A DNA stretch of 63,046 bases from JBDTVS01 sp040007095 (GCA_040007095.1 JBDTVS010000054.1:1-63046), one strand, 5' to 3'; shown: positions 42,980 through 52,414, counted from the stretch's first letter. Numbers and translations: made by a program. Notes: generated by a model from the letters alone, not told the origin.

Positions 42980-44341
42980 TTACGCCATCAGCGCCGCGAA
43001 AAACGGACTGACCATTCGACCATCGGGGTCGGCGGTTCGGACCCAGTCGCACAGCGTCTTCCAGCGGTCTCCGTACGCGTCGACCACCTGCTGTTTGGTG
43101 ATGAAGGGGCTCTGGTTCAGCAGAGGGATGCCCTTGCGCGCGTGCGCCCACTCGTTGAACTCACGAAGGAAGTCGGCCCACGCCGCCTGATCGCGATCGC
43201 CGGGCGAATGGATCGGGTCGAGAGAAATAATGTCGCCATCGTAGGTGTACGACAGCAGGGAGCTGGTGTCCTGCCTGATGAAATAGGAGCCGAGCGGCAT
43301 GTTGCAGCGGAAACCGTGCTTCGCGAAATACTGATCGGCGAAGTCCACGTAGTCGTTCAGGTTTTTCACCCAATCCTGGCGCGGAAACGCCCAGAAGGTG
43401 AAGGCATACCGGGCGGACTTCGGCGTCTTGGAGTAGTTGATCGTCTTGTCCGGCGCGTAGAGCGTGAAGCCGCCCGTCTTGCTCAAGAGCCGGTAGAATC
43501 CGAGCTCGATGTCGAACCCGACATCTTCCACGGCGTTGGTCAACTCGGTCGAGATCGAATGTTGCCGGATCGCCCGTCCGGCGAAGGCGCCGAGAAAACT
43601 CCAGCCGAAGCGCCGCGACTTGCCCAGGAAGTCGTGTCTGAGCTCGGTCGCGCGATTGCGGGTTTGGATGACGAGCTTGTGGCCGATGGTCCAGCAGACC
43701 ATGCAGTCGTTCGACGCGATGACCTCGGAGACGTGATCCTGCGTGACCAAGTCCACGTCGAGGATCTCGTAGTTGAATTGAATGATCTCCAGCGGCTTGA
43801 TCTTGAACGTGACCTCGTACACGATGCCGGCCAGCCCGTAGCTCCCGCGGATCAGCGGCAGCAGCTCGGGATTTTTCTCCTCCGACGCCTCCTTGAGCTC
43901 GCCCGAGGGACTCACCCACTTGACGCCGGTCACGAACGAATTGACCTGCCCGAATCCGATGCCGTCGAGCGCATCCTTGGTGTGGCAGCACGCGGCCGAC
44001 CCGAGCGTCATGTTGCCGATCTCGATGTTCAGGATGAACTGCAGCTTCTGCTTCCGCAACGCGTCGGCCGCTTCGACCATCTCCAGCCCGGCCTGCGCGG
44101 TGAACGTCAGCTTCTGCGCGTCGATCGAGACAATCTTGTCCAGCCCCTTCATGTCGACGATCGTGCCGGGCGTGGACACGCAGGGCGTGAGCGAGTGATA
44201 GCTGCCCATCGCCCGGACGGGGCCCGGGTATTTGTCACGCTGCTCGAGGATGTTCTGGAGTTCTGCGACGCTCTGGGGGCGAACCAGCTGCTGCGGCGTA
44301 CTGAAGATGCTGCCATCGTAGTTGGTCACGGTCGTGCTCAT
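42980..44341 (-). CDS. FAD-dependent oxidoreductase (VAO/aldonolactone oxidase family)
   Basis: The 453-residue protein has an N-terminal FAD-binding domain: LVRPQSVAELQNIL, then the pyrophosphate loop AMGSYHSLTPCVSTPGTIVD and IGNMTLGSAACCHTKD. The C-terminal domain resembles D-arabinono-1,4-lactone oxidase (the ALO family). I see no covalent His-FAD motif as clear as in the canonical enzymes; the His in SYHSLTPC is in a suitable place. AGGAG lies 9 bases ahead of ATG 44341. It converges on the catalase-like gene and is divergent from the DUF2235 gene. It could oxidise an alcohol made by the neighbouring peroxidase-type enzymes; the substrate is unknown. Confidence 0.85.
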   Translation of the reverse strand: MSTTVTNYDGSIFSTPQQLVRPQSVAELQNILEQRDKYPGPVRAMGSYHSLTPCVSTPGTIVDMKGLDKIVSIDAQKLTFTAQAGLEMVEAADALRKQKLQFILNIEIGNMTLGSAACCHTKDALDGIGFGQVNSFVTGVKWVSPSGELKEASEEKNPELLPLIRGSYGLAGIVYEVTFKIKPLEIIQFNYEILDVDLVTQDHVSEVIASNDCMVCWTIGHKLVIQTRNRATELRHDFLGKSRRFGWSFLGAFAGRAIRQHSISTELTNAVEDVGFDIELGFYRLLSKTGGFTLYAPDKTINYSKTPKSARYAFTFWAFPRQDWVKNLNDYVDFADQYFAKHGFRCNMPLGSYFIRQDTSSLLSYTYDGDIISLDPIHSPGDRDQAAWADFLREFNEWAHARKGIPLLNQSPFITKQQVVDAYGDRWKTLCDWVRTADPDGRMVSPFFAALMA

Positions 44342-44388
44342 GGCGTCATGCTCCTCGATGAAGGCTGGCGATTTTTTTGAGATTCTCA

Positions 44389-44472
44389 GCCAGACCGGCC
44401 CCGTTGCCTCGTGGTCTGGCCGATAATGTCGGCGACGGGGCAATCGTGTGACCGGGTCATTGTAGATTGCCC
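44389..44472. promoter_or_regulatory. Two inverted repeats in a divergent promoter region
   Basis: GCCAGACC (44389-44396) and GGTCTGGC (44413-44420) form one 8-base inverted repeat. GGGCAATC (44438-44445) and GATTGCCC (44465-44472) form a second. They lie in the 181-base gap between the divergent FAD-oxidoreductase and DUF2235 genes and could be operators for a shared regulator. No regulator gene is adjacent. Confidence 0.45.
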
Positions 44473-44522
44473 GGCTGAGTTTGTGATCGACAAACGAATC
44501 CAGGGTGAAGTGAGGAACAGAG

Positions 44523-45710
44523 ATGGCGCTGTATGCGTTCGACGGCACCTGGAACGAAGCGAAAGACAAGGAAGACTCGCACGCCAAGAACACGAACGTC
44601 TTCCGATTTCATCAGGCATACCACAAACACTCGAACGCCGACGACTACTACGTCGCCGGAGTCGGCACACGATTCAGCGCAGTCGGCAGGGTTCTCGGCG
44701 GGGTGTTCGGGCTGGGCGAACTGTCGCGCCTCGACGAAGCGTACGACCATCTCTGCGCGGCCTGGGCGGCTGGCGATCACACGATTGACATCGTCGGATT
44801 CAGCCGGGGGGCTGCCACCACGCTGGACTTCTGCCATCGAATCCAGGACCGGGGCATCTGCAAGCCTGGCAGCTCTGAGGTCGTCGAGCCAAGTCCGAAG
44901 ATCCGGTTCCTGGGCGTCTGGGACGTCGTCGCCGCGTTCGGCCTTGCCAACCTCGGGAACACGGCGCTCAATATCGGACACCATCTGTCGGTGCCCAAGG
45001 CCAACCTGCAATATTGCTTTCATGCCCTTGCCATCGACGAGCGCCGGCCCTCGTTCCTCCCCACACGTCTGCACGGCGCGTGTGAGGTGTGGTTCCGCGG
45101 CGTGCATGGGGACGTCGGCGGCGGGAATACCAACACGGGCCTGAACGACATCACGCTCAAGTGGATGATGAGCAAGGCGAGGGCCGCCGGACTGCCGATA
45201 GCCGCCGAGGACATTTCCGCCTTGCGGCCCAACCCGGCAGCGCTGCCGCGCCCGGACCACAAGCTGCCGCTCAAGGTGCGCATCGTCTCCGGCGTCGATC
45301 GCTACCACTACACGATCTCGCCGCTGCCCGATTGGGCGACCCCTCCGGACACCTGTCCAGTCGAGGAAGAGACCGATGAGAACAGCGCCCTCGAGTTGGG
45401 CGTCCCGCTCGAGGTCCTGACGGCTGAAGATCGTGATCGCATCAACGCGCTGTGGGCCACCGCCGAGGCGACCGCGACTAGCCTGCGCTTTCCGATCGTC
45501 GGCGCGAAGGATGCGCTCGTGACGCTCTTTCAAGGCCGGGTCCCGCTCATCACCAACGATATCCAGCTGAACACCGCGCGCGCGGCGGTCGCGCGATTGG
45601 TGACCGCGATGATCGATGGCGCGCAGAAGAGAAGCTTCCACGTCATGAACGAATTCTTCCTGAACGAAGCGCTGTTCAACCTCTACCCGTTGTATCCGTT
45701 CACTGACTAG
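44523..45710 (+). CDS. DUF2235 alpha/beta-hydrolase (Tle1-like phospholipase family)
   Basis: The protein is 395 residues. It starts with ALYAFDGTWNEAKD, the DUF2235 signature, and the nucleophile elbow is VGFSRGAATT (GxSxG, Ser94). WFRGVHGDVGGGNTNTGLND (about residues 191-210) holds the family's His-Gly-Asp block. DUF2235 includes phospholipase effectors of type VI secretion (Tle1), but free-standing members also occur. No T6SS genes lie nearby and there is no signal peptide. Next to the peroxidase genes it may supply fatty acids from membrane lipids. GAGG lies a few bases ahead of the ATG. Confidence 0.85.
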   Translation: MALYAFDGTWNEAKDKEDSHAKNTNVFRFHQAYHKHSNADDYYVAGVGTRFSAVGRVLGGVFGLGELSRLDEAYDHLCAAWAAGDHTIDIVGFSRGAATTLDFCHRIQDRGICKPGSSEVVEPSPKIRFLGVWDVVAAFGLANLGNTALNIGHHLSVPKANLQYCFHALAIDERRPSFLPTRLHGACEVWFRGVHGDVGGGNTNTGLNDITLKWMMSKARAAGLPIAAEDISALRPNPAALPRPDHKLPLKVRIVSGVDRYHYTISPLPDWATPPDTCPVEEETDENSALELGVPLEVLTAEDRDRINALWATAEATATSLRFPIVGAKDALVTLFQGRVPLITNDIQLNTARAAVARLVTAMIDGAQKRSFHVMNEFFLNEALFNLYPLYPFTD

Positions 45711-45773
45711 CGTTTTTGAAGTGCGTCCGGCCCGGACGTTCACTGAAGTGCCAGGAATCCTGAGGACACTGAG

Positions 45774-46565
45774 ATGAAGTGCATCGTATTCGCCATCGCT
45801 TTACACCTGCTTGCGGCGCTCCCATCGCGGGCGGCCGACGGCCTCTCGGGCACGTGGACGACGGGGACAGGTCCCGGCGCTCGCGTCTTCGTCCTCAAGG
45901 CGGCCGGCGAGACGTTCTCCGGCATCGTGTGTGGACCCTGCGACGAACCGGATTCGGTCTTTCGCATCGAGGATGGACATCTGTCGGGGGGCAACCGCGC
46001 CACCTTCTTCGTTCGCTACGATGCGGGCGGGCCGCGCGTCCGGCCGTACCGCGATCAGGTCGAAGCCACGTTAGGGACGAACCAGATCACCATGCAGGCG
46101 CGGCGGGAGGGCGAACGCGACGCAGCTGTCACGACAACCGTGGCGACGCGCGTCGTCGCAGGCTTCGAGCTCGCCGCGGCACAGGCACCGGCGACTCCGC
46201 CTCCCGCGGCCACGGATTCGGCTTCGTCGTTCGGCGGCGGCCGGTGGGTCTCGGTCGGAAGGAACGCGCAGCAGAACTGGGTGCTGAAGGTGCGTGGAAA
46301 CTCGGTATGGGGACTGGTCTGCGGTCCCTGCACGCCGGATGTCGTCACAATGGTCGACGATGGCCGCATCGACGGCGACACCATCACCTTCGCGATCAAC
46401 CACATCGACACGCCGAGGTCGGCCGAGCGGCGCGGCGTCGACCGCAATCTCATGCGAGGCACGATCGAGCGAACCGGCAACCCCAATGTCATGAAGTTCA
46501 CATGGGTGCGCGAAGGCCATCCCGACCAGACGGGGCAGATCGTGATGATCGGGCCCCTCCGCTAG
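45774..46565 (+). CDS. Secreted protein with an internal duplication, unknown function
   Basis: This is a 263-residue protein with a signal peptide (MKCIVFAIALHLLAALPSRA). The mature part consists of two similar units of about 105 residues. Each starts GxW (GTWTTGTG; GRWVSVGR), contains a G(I/L)VCGPC motif, then a DDG/EDGxI segment and a return strand (TFFVRY; ITFAIN). An Ala/Pro-rich linker (about 130-150) joins them. The repeated CGPC could form a disulfide or bind metal. I do not recognise the family. It lies between the DUF2235 hydrolase and the glycosyltransferase on the same strand. Confidence 0.75.
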   Translation: MKCIVFAIALHLLAALPSRAADGLSGTWTTGTGPGARVFVLKAAGETFSGIVCGPCDEPDSVFRIEDGHLSGGNRATFFVRYDAGGPRVRPYRDQVEATLGTNQITMQARREGERDAAVTTTVATRVVAGFELAAAQAPATPPPAATDSASSFGGGRWVSVGRNAQQNWVLKVRGNSVWGLVCGPCTPDVVTMVDDGRIDGDTITFAINHIDTPRSAERRGVDRNLMRGTIERTGNPNVMKFTWVREGHPDQTGQIVMIGPLR

Positions 46566-46638
46566 ACATCTTCTAAAGCCAGAGTCTCGCAAGATGAAGC
46601 AAGTTGTGCTCGGTTCGGCGTTGGAAGCTGTCTTGGCT

Positions 46639-46657
46639 GCGGCCGCTGAGCGGCCGC
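46639..46657 (+). terminator. Perfect GC hairpin after the duplicated secreted protein
   Basis: GCGGCCGC (46639-46646) and GCGGCCGC (46650-46657) pair perfectly around TGA. There is no T run. It may end the upstream transcript; it is followed by the glycosyltransferase start 74 bases later. Confidence 0.4.
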
Positions 46658-46730
46658 CTGGTGAAGATGCGCCGCAGCCTGGTCCTTCTTTGCTGGTCGG
46701 TTTGAGGCGAAGCTTCACTGACAGCCGTCG

Positions 46731-47990
46731 ATGACGAGCATCCGATCGCTCAAGGTTCTCTTGCCGACCATCGGGAGCGCCGGCGACGTCCATCCCGTAC
46801 TGGCCCTCGCGATTGCCCTCCAGAGCCGCGGGCATCGAGCCACCGTCCTGACCAATCCGCTCTTTCAGGAGCTGATCGAGGGGCACGGCGTGGGATTTCT
46901 TCCCGTAGGCACGGTCGAAGATGCGCGCGCCGCGATTGCCGACCCCGATCTCTGGCACGCTCGCAAGGGGTTCGAAGTGGTGGCGCACCGGGCCATTCTG
47001 CCGGCGATGACCGAAATGTATCGGCACATCGAACGGAGTGCGGACGACCGCACCGTCGTTGCTGCGTCGGGCATTTCGTTCGGTGCGCGCATCGCGCAGG
47101 AACGCCTCGGCGTGCCGACGGCGACCGTCCACTTGCAACCGAGCATCATCCGCAGCCTCGTCGACCAGGGCATGGCCGGGAACATCCGCATCTCCGCGTC
47201 CCAGCCGATGTGGTTCAAGCGCGCCTTCTTCCGGTTCGCCGACTGGTTCCTGATGGATCGAGCGCTCAAGCGTCCCGTGAACGAGTTCCGAGCCACGATC
47301 GGCCTGCCACCAGTGGATCGACTGATGTATCGCTGGATCCATTCGCCGCAGCTGGTCCTCGGGTTCTTTCCCGACTGGTTTGCGAGACCCCAAGCCGACT
47401 GGCCGGCCAACACCCATCTGGTCGGTTTCCCTCTTTGGGATGGCGGGAACAACGACTTGCCGTCGGGAGTTCGCGAGTTTCTAGCCGCGGGCGACCCGCC
47501 GGTCGTGTTCACTCCTGGGTCGGCGGGCTCGACCATGCACCGCTTCTTTCAGGAGTCCGTCAAAGCGGCGCGCGTGCTGGGACTTCGGTCGATGCTCGTC
47601 ACCAACTACCCCGAGCAGGTGCCGACAGATCTTCCGCCCGGCGTGAAGACGTTCGGCTACCTGCCGTTCGGCGACGTGCTGCCGCACGTGGCCATGCTCG
47701 TTTATCACGGCGGTATCGGCACCCTGGCGCAGACCGTCAAGGCGGGAATCCCTCATCTCGTGGTTCCCGGCGGCCACGACCAGTTCGACAACGGCTGGCG
47801 CGTCGAACAGCTCGGGCTCGGTCGAAGCATTCCGCAGACGCGTTATCGAGCAGATCGGGTCCTGACGGCGATCGGCGCGATGCTCGGCGACGGCGAACTG
47901 CGCGCGCGCTGCCGCGACTACATGTCGCGCATCGATTCGGACGCCGCTGTCACGCGTGCGTGTGAATTACTCGAAGGACTGCTGCCGTAG
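46731..47990 (+). CDS. GT1-family glycosyltransferase (MGT/rhamnosyl/sterol glucosyltransferase-like)
   Basis: This is a 419-residue GT-B fold enzyme. The N-terminal VLLPTIGSAGDVHPVLALA is the acceptor-domain signature. The C-terminal donor site is PPVVFTPGSAG, then FGYLPFGDVLPHVAMLVYHG (the VxHGGxGT block) and PHLVVPGGHDQFDNGWR. Bacterial relatives transfer sugars to lipids, sterols or secondary metabolites. No signal is present, so it acts in the cytosol or on the inner membrane face. Its location after the peroxidase/hydrolase set suggests glycosylation of a lipid product, but that is inference. Confidence 0.9.
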   Translation: MTSIRSLKVLLPTIGSAGDVHPVLALAIALQSRGHRATVLTNPLFQELIEGHGVGFLPVGTVEDARAAIADPDLWHARKGFEVVAHRAILPAMTEMYRHIERSADDRTVVAASGISFGARIAQERLGVPTATVHLQPSIIRSLVDQGMAGNIRISASQPMWFKRAFFRFADWFLMDRALKRPVNEFRATIGLPPVDRLMYRWIHSPQLVLGFFPDWFARPQADWPANTHLVGFPLWDGGNNDLPSGVREFLAAGDPPVVFTPGSAGSTMHRFFQESVKAARVLGLRSMLVTNYPEQVPTDLPPGVKTFGYLPFGDVLPHVAMLVYHGGIGTLAQTVKAGIPHLVVPGGHDQFDNGWRVEQLGLGRSIPQTRYRADRVLTAIGAMLGDGELRARCRDYMSRIDSDAAVTRACELLEGLLP

Positions 47991-48144
47991 AGGCTGGGAC
48001 GTCATGAGGGTTGATGAGCGACAGGCTGGTGAACGCTCGGGCGCGAGACGTGGAGGCGACACATTTTCGCCCCGCGCCCGGATTGCTCGTCGCCAGACGC
48101 TGGCGCTCGAGACACCAGGGCAATCGGCAACGCGCCTGGAGACT

Positions 48145-49299
48145 TCAATGCCGCCCGGCCACACGAACGCGAGGGCCGCGGCGGTACTTCTTTGCCCATT
48201 GCGCGTGGTCTTTCCGAGTGCAGGCGGCCATCCGCTCGGTCGCCGTGGTCAACCACAGTCTGTCGCGATCCAACCGATTCAGCAGATCCTCCATCGCATC
48301 CCGGCCACGGCTGCCGAGATGGACGTTCGCCGTCTCCCGGCCCATCAGCCGCAACAGGGCCGGCGCCAGAGCGAGCCGCCTGTCGCGCGGGTTCCCGGGC
48401 ATCTCGATTTTCGCGACGTCCGGCGCAAGCTGGCGGATCAACCAGTCGTCATGCACCTGGAAATGCGGGTCGGGATCGCGAATCGCGTGCTGGAGCAGTG
48501 TCGCCGTCTGCGAGCGCATGTGATCCTGCCCCGTCAACCAATAGAGGGCGGATGGCACGAGCGCCTTTGCTTCCCGTGCGTCACGCACGCCGTTGCGCGA
48601 TTTCTCGACGGCAGTGAATCGCCGCCGGCCGAGACTGCCCAGGCCGCCTGGCGACCTCTGCGCACGGAACGACGGCTCCGCGCCGCGTCGCAACGAGGCA
48701 CGGAACATCTCCTCGAGCCCGTGGGGGAGCACGGCAGCGTCGATCTTCGGGTTGTCGTCTGGATCGAGCTTCTCCTTCCAGAACGTCTTCGGGTCCTCCT
48801 GCGTGCCCCTCGTCAGCTTGACCAGTACCGGGTGCCGGCCGCCGGCGAGCAGGATCGGCTGTCCTTCGGTCCGAAGTCCAGCCCGATATCCCTCGAGCAG
48901 CAGCCCGCACACCCGACTCGCCGACGCGTCCACGTGTGCCGTTTCAGCCGCCAACAGGACACTGGTCGCCAACCGCACCAGATCGCTCGTAAAGGGCAGC
49001 TCGCACGCCTCGTCGAAGTCGTTGACTCCCCACACGAGCCTCTGTCGCGAATCCCGCCAGACGCCGAAATTCTCCACGTGCAGATCGCCCACCGCAAGCA
49101 GCACGTCCTCGTCCCGCCCGGCGAGCCGTGGACAGACTTCCGGCCAACGCTCCACCCACCTGTAAAAGGTCGCCCGTAGAAACGGGAACGGCCCATCACT
49201 CATCCGGCGGTGCTTTTTCTTGAGCAGCCTTCCGGAGATGTCCGTCCGCTTTCGCATCCACGCCTCGAAGGCGTGTGTGGATTCGAAGATGCTCCGCAT
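48145..49299 (-). CDS. DUF2252 family protein (kinase-like fold)
   Basis: The 384-residue protein has the family hallmark GDLHVENFGVWRD (residues 71-83), which resembles the catalytic loop of aminoglycoside-phosphotransferase-type kinases. GVNDFDEACELPFTSDL follows, with the metal-binding Asp position. The C-terminal HAQWAKKYRRG block is less informative. DUF2252 is widespread with no assigned substrate. ATG 49299 has GAGGA just ahead; the longer frame upstream is not needed. The gene converges with the glycosyltransferase. Confidence 0.88.
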   Translation of the reverse strand: MRSIFESTHAFEAWMRKRTDISGRLLKKKHRRMSDGPFPFLRATFYRWVERWPEVCPRLAGRDEDVLLAVGDLHVENFGVWRDSRQRLVWGVNDFDEACELPFTSDLVRLATSVLLAAETAHVDASASRVCGLLLEGYRAGLRTEGQPILLAGGRHPVLVKLTRGTQEDPKTFWKEKLDPDDNPKIDAAVLPHGLEEMFRASLRRGAEPSFRAQRSPGGLGSLGRRRFTAVEKSRNGVRDAREAKALVPSALYWLTGQDHMRSQTATLLQHAIRDPDPHFQVHDDWLIRQLAPDVAKIEMPGNPRDRRLALAPALLRLMGRETANVHLGSRGRDAMEDLLNRLDRDRLWLTTATERMAACTRKDHAQWAKKYRRGPRVRVAGRH

Positions 49300-49517
49300 G
49301 ACGTTCCTCCTCTTCGCCAACGGGACTGATCCAGACTCCGGACCTGGACGTAGTCTGTCATGGGTCCGCGGTTGCAAAGCCTCTGCGCGGATCCTGCTCG
49401 CGGGCTCGGCGGCGAGCCAGTTGATCCGGGCCAGGCTATACTTCCCCGCGGCATCTCCTCGCGCATGGTGCGCGATGCGCGCCACACTCGTACAGATTTA
49501 CACCAGGAGTCCGTGTG

Positions 49518-50420
49518 ATGAAGTTGACGACGCTCTTGGTGACCGCGCTGCTGTCGCTGGCGCTCGCCGGCGGCGCCCTGGCAAACACGTTCGGTTCGGT
49601 CGAGCCGATTGCCAACCCGGCCGTTCTCGACACCAGTCTGCTTCAGCGTCAACCGCTTGGCGTGCGGGAAGCATTTGCACGGCAGCTCCTGCAGTGCGGC
49701 GTCGTGGACCAGGTGATCGAGGCCCTCGCCAAGACGCATGCCGTCAACACGATCAATGGGCTGAACACACGGTTCGAGGTCGGAGCCGGTGGATTCGCCG
49801 GCGCCACCAATCCCGCCTACGTCTACACCGTCATCGACAGCGGCCCGAACGCGGCGAGCCACGACGACATCAAGGTCCTGACCGATAGCCTGGGGTACGT
49901 CTTCTCCCAGGCCAGTGCGTTTCTGCTCGACGCGGACAACCCGACCAGCTTCGACTTCCCGGCCAACTACGCGGTACTGAATTTCCCAGCACCTCCGAGG
50001 CTCGGGCAGTCGGCAGCGCTGTTCAAGACCGTCGGCCACATCGACCCCGAGCTTTTCTCCACCGACACCAGCGGCTACACCCAGTACGGGCGCGCCTATC
50101 TATCGCTGCGCTCGGCGGTTTCCGACGAGCAGTTCATCGCCGGATACGTCGAGGCCGCCCGGCGTGTCGGCGTCGAGTACACGCCGATCGTGAACGGGCA
50201 GCCCTCGCTCTTTCAGGGAGGCGCCGCCTTTCCGGGCAACGACTGGACCCAGAACCCGGGAGGCCAGGAGTACCTCTCGCGAATCCCGGCGCAGAGTCAC
50301 AGAGTGCTCCGCCGTCTTCGTGCGTTTCACCTGCAGATCACGAAAGACGTGCTGCGGACGCTCGAACCAGGCGGGCAGCACCACGCCCACGGCGATGGGA
50401 TTCAGATCAACTGTCAATAG
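49518..50420 (+). CDS. Secreted protein of unknown function
   Basis: This is a 300-residue protein with a clear signal peptide (MKLTTLLVTALLSLALAGGA, cleaved near LAN). The mature part contains RFEVGAGGFAGATNPAYVYT, a DIKVLTDSLGYVFSQASAF helix and SLRSAVSDEQFIAGYVEAAR. I do not recognise the family. AGGAGT precedes ATG 49518 by 7 bases. The PQQ propeller gene begins 58 bases after its stop and is probably in the same transcript. Confidence 0.75.
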   Translation: MKLTTLLVTALLSLALAGGALANTFGSVEPIANPAVLDTSLLQRQPLGVREAFARQLLQCGVVDQVIEALAKTHAVNTINGLNTRFEVGAGGFAGATNPAYVYTVIDSGPNAASHDDIKVLTDSLGYVFSQASAFLLDADNPTSFDFPANYAVLNFPAPPRLGQSAALFKTVGHIDPELFSTDTSGYTQYGRAYLSLRSAVSDEQFIAGYVEAARRVGVEYTPIVNGQPSLFQGGAAFPGNDWTQNPGGQEYLSRIPAQSHRVLRRLRAFHLQITKDVLRTLEPGGQHHAHGDGIQINCQ

Positions 50421-50478
50421 CCATTCACATCGTTTTCTGCAGCCCGGCACGCGACTGGGTCACATCCGAGGAGGAACC

Positions 50479-52239
50479 ATGGCAACGACGATGCACGCAG
50501 ACCGGTCGCGCAGACATCAGGCGCGTCTCTCGAAGATGATAGTCGGCGTCGCTCTCCTCTCGGCTTTCGCGAGCGTCTCACGGACATCGGCCCATGACGA
50601 TGCCAAGGAGCCTACGAAGAACGAGCACGACGAACGAGGGGATATCCAGGCGAACGAGCACGATTGGCCGATGATCGGTCACGACTCGGCGAACACCCGC
50701 AGTCAACCCTTCGAGCGCCGTATCTCCCCGGGGAACGTCCACCGCCTGTCGCTCAAGTGGACCTCGCCCACCACGGGCGACGTATCTGCAACCCCGGCGG
50801 TCGTGAACGGAGCGGTGTACTTCGGCGACTTTGGCGGCACGCTCTGGAAGCTCGACGCCGGGACGGGCGCTGTGATCTGGTCGCGTCGCGTGCCGGACTA
50901 CACCGGTAACGCGGGCGACTACGCGCGCACGAGCCCGTCGCTCGCGGGCAATACGCTGGTGGTCGGCATCATCAAGGGGTCGACCTCGGTCCCAGGCCCG
51001 AACCTGCTGGGAATCGACGCGACGACCGGGGAACTGCGCTGGAAAAGCCAGATCCATCCTGATTCGCACGCCGCCATGACCGGGTCTCCCATCCTCGTCG
51101 GCAACACCATCATTACCGGCATTTCGGCGAATGGGGCGAGCACCCCGGCGACGGCCACCTTCCGCGGCGCGCTCGTGGCCCTCAATGCACAGACCGGTGC
51201 GATCCGATGGAGGACCTACTCGCTGCCGGACAACGGCGACGTACCAGGAGGCTATTCCGGTGCCACGATGTTCTCGCCGCCTGCCGTCGACGAGTCACTT
51301 GGGCTCGTCTATGGCACGTTCGGGCAGCCGTACACGGAACCGCCAGGCGTGACGGCGTGTCATGCGGCGCACGGCGGCTCCGCCGGCTTCCTCGAATCGT
51401 GCGAGAAGCCAGGAGCCTACTTGAGATCAATCGTCGCGTTCGACCTCAAGACAGGCAAGCCGAAATGGTCATACCGCGTGCTGGGTCACGAGCCCTGGGT
51501 GCGGGCGTGCGGCAACCAGCCAGCCTCGGTGACGTGGTGCCCGGCCGAGTCCGATGGGGAGAAGTGGGACATGGGCGGCTCTGGGCCCAACGTCATGCGG
51601 GTGCGGTTCGGTGGACACCGGCGTGATGACGATCGCGGGCGTGACAACGGAGAGTGGCGCGATGTCGTCGGGTTCGGCGGGAAGAGCGGTGTCTACACCC
51701 TCCTCGATGCGAAGACCGGGAAGTTCATCTGGAACACCCTCGTCGGTCCTGGCGGCGATCAGGGCGGCATGGAGTGGGGCACGGCGTTCGATGGCGACCG
51801 CATCTACGTCTCGATCACGAACCAACACCACATCCCTTACCAGCTCACGGAGAACGGCGTCCTCTTGGGCACGACGCCTGTCACCGGTGGCTCCTGGGCG
51901 GCGCTCGATCCGAGGACCGGAGCGATTCTTTGGCAGACGGCTGATCCCAAGACCGAGACCTTGCCTGCTCCACTGGGCGTTGTGGGCGTGTGGGACCTCG
52001 CCCCCGTGACGGTCGCGAATGGCCTGGTGTACGGGGCGTCGATGGCCAAGCTCGGGCCCGAGATGTACGCGCTCGATGCCGCGACCGGTGCGATCCTCTG
52101 GCAATACGACGCCGGCAGTTCGGTCAACGCCGGCCCGGCCGTCGTGAACGGCTCGGTCTATTGGGGCTCGGGCTATTCCAGGTCTGCGGAAGGCAGTGCG
52201 AATCACCAGCTTTTCGCGTTCAGCCTCGACGGGCGATAG
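50479..52239 (+). CDS. PQQ-type beta-propeller dehydrogenase-like protein, secreted
   Basis: The protein is 586 residues, with an N-terminal hydrophobic signal (MIVGVALLSAFASVSRT). Repeated propeller blades follow, with the typical GTLWKLDAGTGAVIWSRRV, TTGELRWKSQI, GAIRWRTYS and GAILWQYDAGS motifs. The N-terminal WPMIGHDSANTRSQP is shared with polyvinyl-alcohol and alcohol quinoprotein dehydrogenases. No haem c motif (CxxCH) is present, so an external electron acceptor is needed if it is an enzyme. A His/Asp/Glu-rich stretch (residues 35-57) follows the signal. GGAGGA precedes ATG 50479. The substrate is unknown. Confidence 0.88.
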   Translation: MATTMHADRSRRHQARLSKMIVGVALLSAFASVSRTSAHDDAKEPTKNEHDERGDIQANEHDWPMIGHDSANTRSQPFERRISPGNVHRLSLKWTSPTTGDVSATPAVVNGAVYFGDFGGTLWKLDAGTGAVIWSRRVPDYTGNAGDYARTSPSLAGNTLVVGIIKGSTSVPGPNLLGIDATTGELRWKSQIHPDSHAAMTGSPILVGNTIITGISANGASTPATATFRGALVALNAQTGAIRWRTYSLPDNGDVPGGYSGATMFSPPAVDESLGLVYGTFGQPYTEPPGVTACHAAHGGSAGFLESCEKPGAYLRSIVAFDLKTGKPKWSYRVLGHEPWVRACGNQPASVTWCPAESDGEKWDMGGSGPNVMRVRFGGHRRDDDRGRDNGEWRDVVGFGGKSGVYTLLDAKTGKFIWNTLVGPGGDQGGMEWGTAFDGDRIYVSITNQHHIPYQLTENGVLLGTTPVTGGSWAALDPRTGAILWQTADPKTETLPAPLGVVGVWDLAPVTVANGLVYGASMAKLGPEMYALDAATGAILWQYDAGSSVNAGPAVVNGSVYWGSGYSRSAEGSANHQLFAFSLDGR

Positions 52240-52385
52240 GCGTGCCGCGCCGCCACACCGGGTAGGGGTGAGGGTCCACCGGGATCAATCGCTGGCGCTG
52301 ACAGGGCCGCGTCATTCGACACCGGTCCCGGTGGAGCTCAACGCACATGCCACTGGCTCGGTGGAATGAAGAGCTTGGGCCTTCC

Positions 52386-52414
52386 TTGACAGTGGTGTTC
52401 GAACGGTCCATAGT
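52386..52414 (+). promoter_or_regulatory. Sigma70 promoter upstream of the TonB receptor
   Basis: TTGACA at 52386-52391, an exact 17-base spacer and CATAGT at 52409-52414. It lies 70 bases ahead of the chosen start codon and is one of the clearest promoters in the window. Confidence 0.6.

Noticed and set aside
44523..45710. Type VI secretion effector assignment for the DUF2235 gene
   Set aside because: No VgrG, immunity or T6SS structural gene lies nearby; the family also has free-standing members.
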